A stretch of DNA of 64,000 nucleotides from Chlorobium sp. (GTDB lineage Bacteria; Bacteroidota; Chlorobiia; Chlorobiales; Chlorobiaceae): NCBI GenBank assembly GCA_028277485.1, contig JANQGE010000057.1:1-64000 (forward strand). The letters are read 5' to 3'. The position numbers and the translations under genes are program-made. The notes beneath the pieces were generated by a model. It was not told where the DNA came from. It worked only from the letters and a program-made list of their open reading frames with translations, and did not search any database. Below are positions 60,423-64,000 of the stretch, in pieces. The stretch's first letter is position 1, and every line of letters starts with the position of its first letter.

Positions 60423-61046
60423 ATGGATTTTGAGCGTGCAAGGGAAGACGAGTGGGAGTTTCGCGTCGAGCACAAGAATATCAGGGTATATTCAGCAAAG
60501 ATGAAAAATTCTCACAACCTCGGGTTCAAAGGCATAATAGAATTCCCTGTATCGCTCAGGCGGCTGATCAGCCTTTTTCATGATACCGGCAGTTACAAGC
60601 GCTGGGTACATCAGCTTGCCAGTATGCAGGTGCTTGAAAAGGGCAGCAACCTCGAGTACGTTATCCACCAGGTTATCAATACGCCGTGGCCTTTTCCGAA
60701 ACGGGAGATGATTGTCCGTACAGGGCTTGATGTTGAAGGGGATAACGGCATTGCGGTGACGATGAAGGCCGAGCCTGACTATCTTCCTAAAAAGCCGGGG
60801 TATTTCAGGATTCGGGAAACATACGGAAGGTGGGTTTTTGAGCCGCTGGCAAACGATGTCGTTCGCATTACGTTCATCATGCATGTGAACCCGGGCGAAG
60901 ATGTGCCGCCTCCAATGAGCAACACGGCAATGTTTGAGGTTCCGTTTTACTCTCTTCAGAACCTGAGAAGCCTGGCTTTTGATAACGCCTATAATCCGCC
61001 ATATCCTCAAGAGGTCGACGAGTATATCTCTATAAGTGAAACATGA
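60423..61046 (+). CDS. START-domain (SRPBCC) lipid-binding-like protein 2
   Basis: 207 residues, paralogue of the preceding protein. The shared motif is VIHQVINTPWPFPKREMIVRTG, with EYRxRxxYGRWVFEPL-like KPGYFRIRETYGRWVFEPL and VRITFIMHVNPGEDVPPPMSN matching the first copy's EPGGEIPSW region. No signal peptide. Both genes probably arose by tandem duplication and may bind related ligands. Their position after a periplasmic protease and before cell-envelope sugar genes gives no clear clue to function. Confidence 0.85.
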   Translation: MDFERAREDEWEFRVEHKNIRVYSAKMKNSHNLGFKGIIEFPVSLRRLISLFHDTGSYKRWVHQLASMQVLEKGSNLEYVIHQVINTPWPFPKREMIVRTGLDVEGDNGIAVTMKAEPDYLPKKPGYFRIRETYGRWVFEPLANDVVRITFIMHVNPGEDVPPPMSNTAMFEVPFYSLQNLRSLAFDNAYNPPYPQEVDEYISISET

Positions 61047-61085
61047 CGCCGGCTTTTCTGCTGAATCGTCGGGTTTCGGGAGAGT

Positions 61086-61108
61086 AGTGACAAGTAACGA
61101 GTGACAAG
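61086..61108. repeat. Degenerate heptamer tract
   Basis: GTGACAA GTAACGA GTGACAA followed by a run of G. It has the same unit as the tract at about 61424. Confidence 0.6.
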
Positions 61109-61130
61109 GGGGGGGGGCCAGCAGTTCTTG

Positions 61131-61231
61131 AATCGGAAATCGGGGTCGGTATCGGGTTTCGGGGTCGAAATGGGAGTTTGGCAGAGTGTTTCGATACCGA
61201 TAGCGATAGCGGCGGCGAACTCCGAAAGAGA
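61131..61231. repeat. TCGGGTTTCGGGGTCGAAA repeat family, copy 2
   Basis: Left end TATCGGGTTTCGGGGTCGAA and right end CGATACCGATAGCGATAGCG then CCGAAAG, as in the copy at 24732-24876 but with a different, shorter middle. Confidence 0.6.
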
Positions 61232-61386
61232 AGAGACGGACAAAAATCCTGGTTCTTCTTGCAGCGTGTAACAGTGGTAACGAAACGTGAAGGAAGAAGA
61301 TACTCGATTCAAAAGGATGCAGCCAAACAATAAGTCTGAAATAAATGCCGGCAGTTCTTGAGTCGGAAATCGGGGTCGGATTGAAT

Positions 61387-61486
61387 CAGTTGGCAGTTTT
61401 CAGTAGGCAGTTGGCAAAAGAATAGTGACAAGTAACAAGTGACAAAGTGCTTTAAATCAACTTGTCACTCGTCACTGTTACTTTTT
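61387..61486. repeat. Degenerate heptamer tract with inverted halves
   Basis: CAGTTGG CAGTTTT CAGTAGG CAGTTGG then CAAAAGA ATAGTGA CAAGTAA CAAGTGA, an 18-nt break, and the complementary form CTTGTCA CTCGTCA CTGTTAC. The two halves can pair. It ends at the stop codon of the heptose kinase gene and could act as its terminator in the minus direction. Confidence 0.65.
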
Positions 61487-62483
61487 ACATTTTGGCTTGC
61501 GTGTTGAAATGTTCGCGGCAGACTCTGAGCAGCTTTTCAGGGTTGACCGGCACCGCTCCGACCTCCTGACAAACCGTTCCGGCAGCAAGATTGGCTATTT
61601 TTGCACTTGTTTCGATGTCCAGCCCTGCGGCAAATCCCAGGGAAAGGATACCGATAACGGTGTCTCCGGCGCCTGAGACGTCGGCAACATCGAGTGACGC
61701 GGCCGGAATGTGGGTAAAACGGTCATTGCATACCGTCAGACCCTTTTCGCTTCGCGTCACGACAAGGTGCTCGCAACGTAACTTTTCTTTAAGCATGAGA
61801 CAGGCATGCTCGATGTCGCTGTCCATGTTTTTCAGGGCGATGCCCAGAGATGAAGCAATTTCCGTAAGGTTTGGCTTGAAAACCGTGCAGCCGCTGTAGT
61901 TGAAAAACCCTTCCGATTTCGGGTCGACAAAGACCGGCACAGCATGTGAGGAAGCTAACGTTATGATCCTGTTGACAAGGGCAGGGGTCAGCACGCCCTT
62001 GTTATAATCCTGAAGCACTAAAGCATCGAGAGAGCCTATGGTTTCCCTGAGGTGCTTCTCGATGAAGCTTTCGGCGGTTCCCGAGATGGCTTTTCGGCTT
62101 TCATAATCAACCCTCGCGATGTGATGGTTCTGGGAGAGAATCCTGGTTTTGCAGGTTGTCGGCCTGTCCGGATCGCTGAAAAGATGTTCCGTGGAAAGTC
62201 CGTGTTTTTCAACCAACTCCATCAGGGCTTCAGCGTTGCCGTCCTGCCCGGTGACGCCGAAAAGCGTCGTATCCGCTCCCATGGCATGGATGTTGACGCC
62301 CACGTTGGCGGCTCCGCCCAGTCTCATCGTTTCATTCGAAACGTCGACGACAGGAACGGGGTATTCGGGCGAGATTCGTGATACATGTCCGAAAATGTAC
62401 CTGTCGAGCATGATGTCTCCGATAACCGCTATCCTTTTGTTTTCGAATGACTTGAACAGTGCATCAATATTCATGTCATGCAT
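61485..62483 (-). CDS. rfaE1: D-glycero-beta-D-manno-heptose-7-phosphate kinase (HldE N-domain/RfaE1)
   Basis: 332 residues from the ATG at 62483 (an ATG at 62504 is possible). PfkB/ribokinase fold: RIAVIGDIMLDRYIFGHVSRISPEYPVPVV (the heptose-kinase DRYxxGxxxRISPEAPVPV motif), RLGGAANVGVNIHAMGAD, and the catalytic DVSGAGDTVIGILSLGFAAG. It makes heptose 1,7-bisphosphate for ADP-heptose, the core sugar of lipopolysaccharide. There is no fused cytidylyltransferase domain, so a separate RfaE2 is expected elsewhere. Confidence 0.9.
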   Translation of the reverse strand: MHDMNIDALFKSFENKRIAVIGDIMLDRYIFGHVSRISPEYPVPVVDVSNETMRLGGAANVGVNIHAMGADTTLFGVTGQDGNAEALMELVEKHGLSTEHLFSDPDRPTTCKTRILSQNHHIARVDYESRKAISGTAESFIEKHLRETIGSLDALVLQDYNKGVLTPALVNRIITLASSHAVPVFVDPKSEGFFNYSGCTVFKPNLTEIASSLGIALKNMDSDIEHACLMLKEKLRCEHLVVTRSEKGLTVCNDRFTHIPAASLDVADVSGAGDTVIGILSLGFAAGLDIETSAKIANLAAGTVCQEVGAVPVNPEKLLRVCREHFNTQAKM

Positions 62484-62588
62484 GGTGAGGTGTTTTTTTC
62501 GCATTGAATGCTTAATATCCGGTGTCGGGTGCCCGGAATGTGCAACGCTTATTGTAAGGGAATATATAAAAGCGTTAGAGATATAAAA

Positions 62589-62597
62589 GAGGTGCCC
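62589..62597. repeat. MITE-like right-tip remnant
   Basis: GAGGTGCCC preceded by ATATAAAA; only 9 nt match, so this may be chance, but the position upstream of two divergent genes is typical for the family. Confidence 0.25.
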
Positions 62598-62711
62598 GTG
62601 AAACATCCGGGGCGGTGAGGAAGGGGAGATAGTCTTTTATTTTTGTGCTTTTTTTGTTATACTTAAAGCTATCCATTTTTAGCTCTTGCATGGTGAATAA
62701 AGTCTTGTGCG

Positions 62712-64000
62712 ATGTTTGATAATTTAAGCGACAAGTTAGAGGCGACTTTTAAAAAGCTGGCCGGACAGGCAACGATCAATGAAGTCAATATCGGCATAGC
62801 CATGCGTGATATCAAGCGGGCTTTGCTGGGTGCCGACGTCAACTACAAGGTTACCAAGAAATTTGTTGAAGAGGTCAGGGAGAAAGCTTTGGGCCAGGAT
62901 GTCGTCAAGAGTGTTGCTCCCGCACAGATGATCGTTAAAATAGTCAGTGATGAGCTGACCGAAGTTATGGGTGGCGAAAACAAGCCGCTCAACCTGACAA
63001 CAAAAAAGCTTCCGGCCGTCGTGATGGTTGCCGGTCTGCAGGGATCGGGTAAGACCACCTTTTGTGCGAAGCTGGCAAAGCGTTTGAAGAAGAACGGCAA
63101 ACGTCCTCTGCTGGTCGCGGCTGATGTCTATCGCCCTGCGGCTGTAGAACAGCTTAAAACACTTGGTGAGCAGATTGAAGTTCCGGTGTTTTCTTTGGAG
63201 AAGCCGGATGCGTTGAGGGCTGCTCTCGAGGGCGTTGATTCGGCAAGAAGCAACGGCAACGATGTTGCTGTCATCGATACGGCCGGACGTTTACAGGTTG
63301 ACGAGGCCATGATGGCTGAAGCCGAGGCTCTCAAGGAACAACTGAAGCCCGAAGAACTCCTGTTTGTTGTGGATGCCATGATGGGGCAGGAGGCGGTCAA
63401 TACTGCAAAAGTGTTCAACGAGCGTCTTGATTTTGACGGTGTGGTGCTGACGAAACTCGACGGAGACGCCAGAGGAGGTGCGGCACTTTCGATCAAGCAG
63501 GTTGTCGACAAGCCGATCAAATTCATGAGTGTCGGCGAGAAGGTCGATGATCTGGATCTTTTTTATCCTGACCGTATGGCCCAGCGTATCCTTGGTATGG
63601 GCGATATTGTCAGTTTCGTTGAAAAGGCCCAGGATACGCTTGATCTTGAGAAAACGCGCAAGATGCAGTCCCGCCTGCTGAAAAACGAGTTTGATCTCGA
63701 CGATTTTTTTGAACAGCTTCAGCAGTTGAAAAAAATGGGTTCAATCCAGGGACTCGTTGAAATGGTGCCCGGTCTCAACAAGATGATTCCGAAACAGGAT
63801 CTTGACGGCCTTGATTTCAAGCCCATAGAAGCGATTATCTCTTCCATGACGAAAGAGGAGCGGGCGACTCCTGAAATTATCAACGGCAGCCGCAGGCAGA
63901 GAATTGCAAAAGGGAGCGGTACGCGTGTTCAGGATGTCAACATGCTGCTCAAGCAGTTCAAGGAGATGAAGAAGATGATGAGCTCGGTAACAAAGATGAC
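62712..64000 (+). CDS. ffh: Signal recognition particle protein Ffh (3' end outside window)
   Basis: 429 residues visible, C-terminus cut by the window. NG domain: N-domain helices (MFDNLSDKLEATFKKLAG), P-loop GLQGSGKTTFCAKLA, AADVYRPAAVEQL, DTAGRLQVDEAMM, TKLDGDARGGAALSI. The M domain follows from about residue 300 (FDLDDFFEQLQQLKKMGSIQGL) and includes RRQRIAKGSGTRVQDVN, the SRP RNA-binding helix region. It delivers nascent membrane proteins to FtsY and the translocon. The 105-nt leader contains a TTTTTTGTTATACTT stretch, a possible promoter. Confidence 0.97.
   Translation, partial: MFDNLSDKLEATFKKLAGQATINEVNIGIAMRDIKRALLGADVNYKVTKKFVEEVREKALGQDVVKSVAPAQMIVKIVSDELTEVMGGENKPLNLTTKKLPAVVMVAGLQGSGKTTFCAKLAKRLKKNGKRPLLVAADVYRPAAVEQLKTLGEQIEVPVFSLEKPDALRAALEGVDSARSNGNDVAVIDTAGRLQVDEAMMAEAEALKEQLKPEELLFVVDAMMGQEAVNTAKVFNERLDFDGVVLTKLDGDARGGAALSIKQVVDKPIKFMSVGEKVDDLDLFYPDRMAQRILGMGDIVSFVEKAQDTLDLEKTRKMQSRLLKNEFDLDDFFEQLQQLKKMGSIQGLVEMVPGLNKMIPKQDLDGLDFKPIEAIISSMTKEERATPEIINGSRRQRIAKGSGTRVQDVNMLLKQFKEMKKMMSSVTKM

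Larger units (their letters stand above)
61047..61484. other. 438-nt gene-free spacer packed with repeats
   Basis: It contains two heptamer tracts, one copy of the TCGGGTTTCGGGGTCG family and a 31-nt direct repeat (about 61119-61149 and 61348-61380, sharing CAGTTCTTGA and CGGAAATCGGGGTCGG). No gene is seen. Confidence 0.7.

Noticed and set aside
1..64000. CRISPR array, rRNA or tRNA genes
   Set aside because: The dispersed repeats are not regularly spaced with unique spacers, and no tRNA or rRNA core sequence was recognised by eye; a covariance-model scan would be needed to exclude a tRNA fully.

Overview
The window is 64 kb of a Gram-negative chromosome, most likely a green sulfur bacterium (Chlorobiales, Chlorobium/Prosthecochloris type). 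That is inference from protein family resemblance, outer-membrane barrels and lipoproteins, mostly weak Shine-Dalgarno sites, and very dense small dispersed repeats; no 16S gene or photosynthesis gene is present to confirm it. I saw no rRNA, tRNA or CRISPR array.

Layout. 0.1-6.6 kb: an exported beta-propeller protein, an outer-membrane barrel fused to a FAM20C-like kinase-like domain, a membrane class III nucleotide cyclase, and a convergent HD-phosphohydrolase/PycTM-type membrane protein. 6.9-10.7 kb: PAP2 phosphatase, HAD phosphatase, methyltransferase, SLC13-type transporter. 10.7-26 kb: a phosphate-related block, with a PlsC-like/GNAT acyltransferase pair preceded by a Pho-box-like array, a mini MurB-like protein, a porin with a Pho-box-like promoter, two PstS proteins, two sets of PstC/PstA/PstB, PhoU and a second PhoU-like protein. 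26-33.4 kb: accessory region with a DoxX-like protein, an oxidase-subunit-I-like membrane protein, a two-module pentapeptide-repeat protein, a GT2 glycosyltransferase, a Nif11-like leader peptide, an alpha/beta hydrolase and a BrnT/BrnA toxin-antitoxin pair. 33.8-50.4 kb: housekeeping genes (giant FAD/Fe-S oxidoreductase, alaC, an nnr-purL-secA operon, nrnA, pepA, an esterase, a coiled-coil lipoprotein). 50.4-64 kb: dicarboxylate/glutamate symporter, ugd, a TPP-riboswitch thiamine operon with an internally deleted Thi4, RidA, an AT-rich island, a CtpA protease, two START-domain proteins, a heptose-phosphate kinase and the start of ffh.

The phosphate block reads as one physiological unit: porin for entry, two binding proteins, duplicated ABC permeases and ATPases, PhoU regulators, and a possible phosphorus-sparing lipid pathway under the same type of promoter element.

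Three repeat families shape the spacers. The main one is a 113-143 bp MITE-like element with terminal inverted repeats GGGCACCTCTA...TAGAGGTGCCC and 4-bp target duplications, present in about 20 full or partial copies. The second is a set of degenerate tandem heptamers. The third is a small family with the core TCGGGTTTCGGGGTCGAAA. One MITE copy supplies the last codons and stop of ugd.
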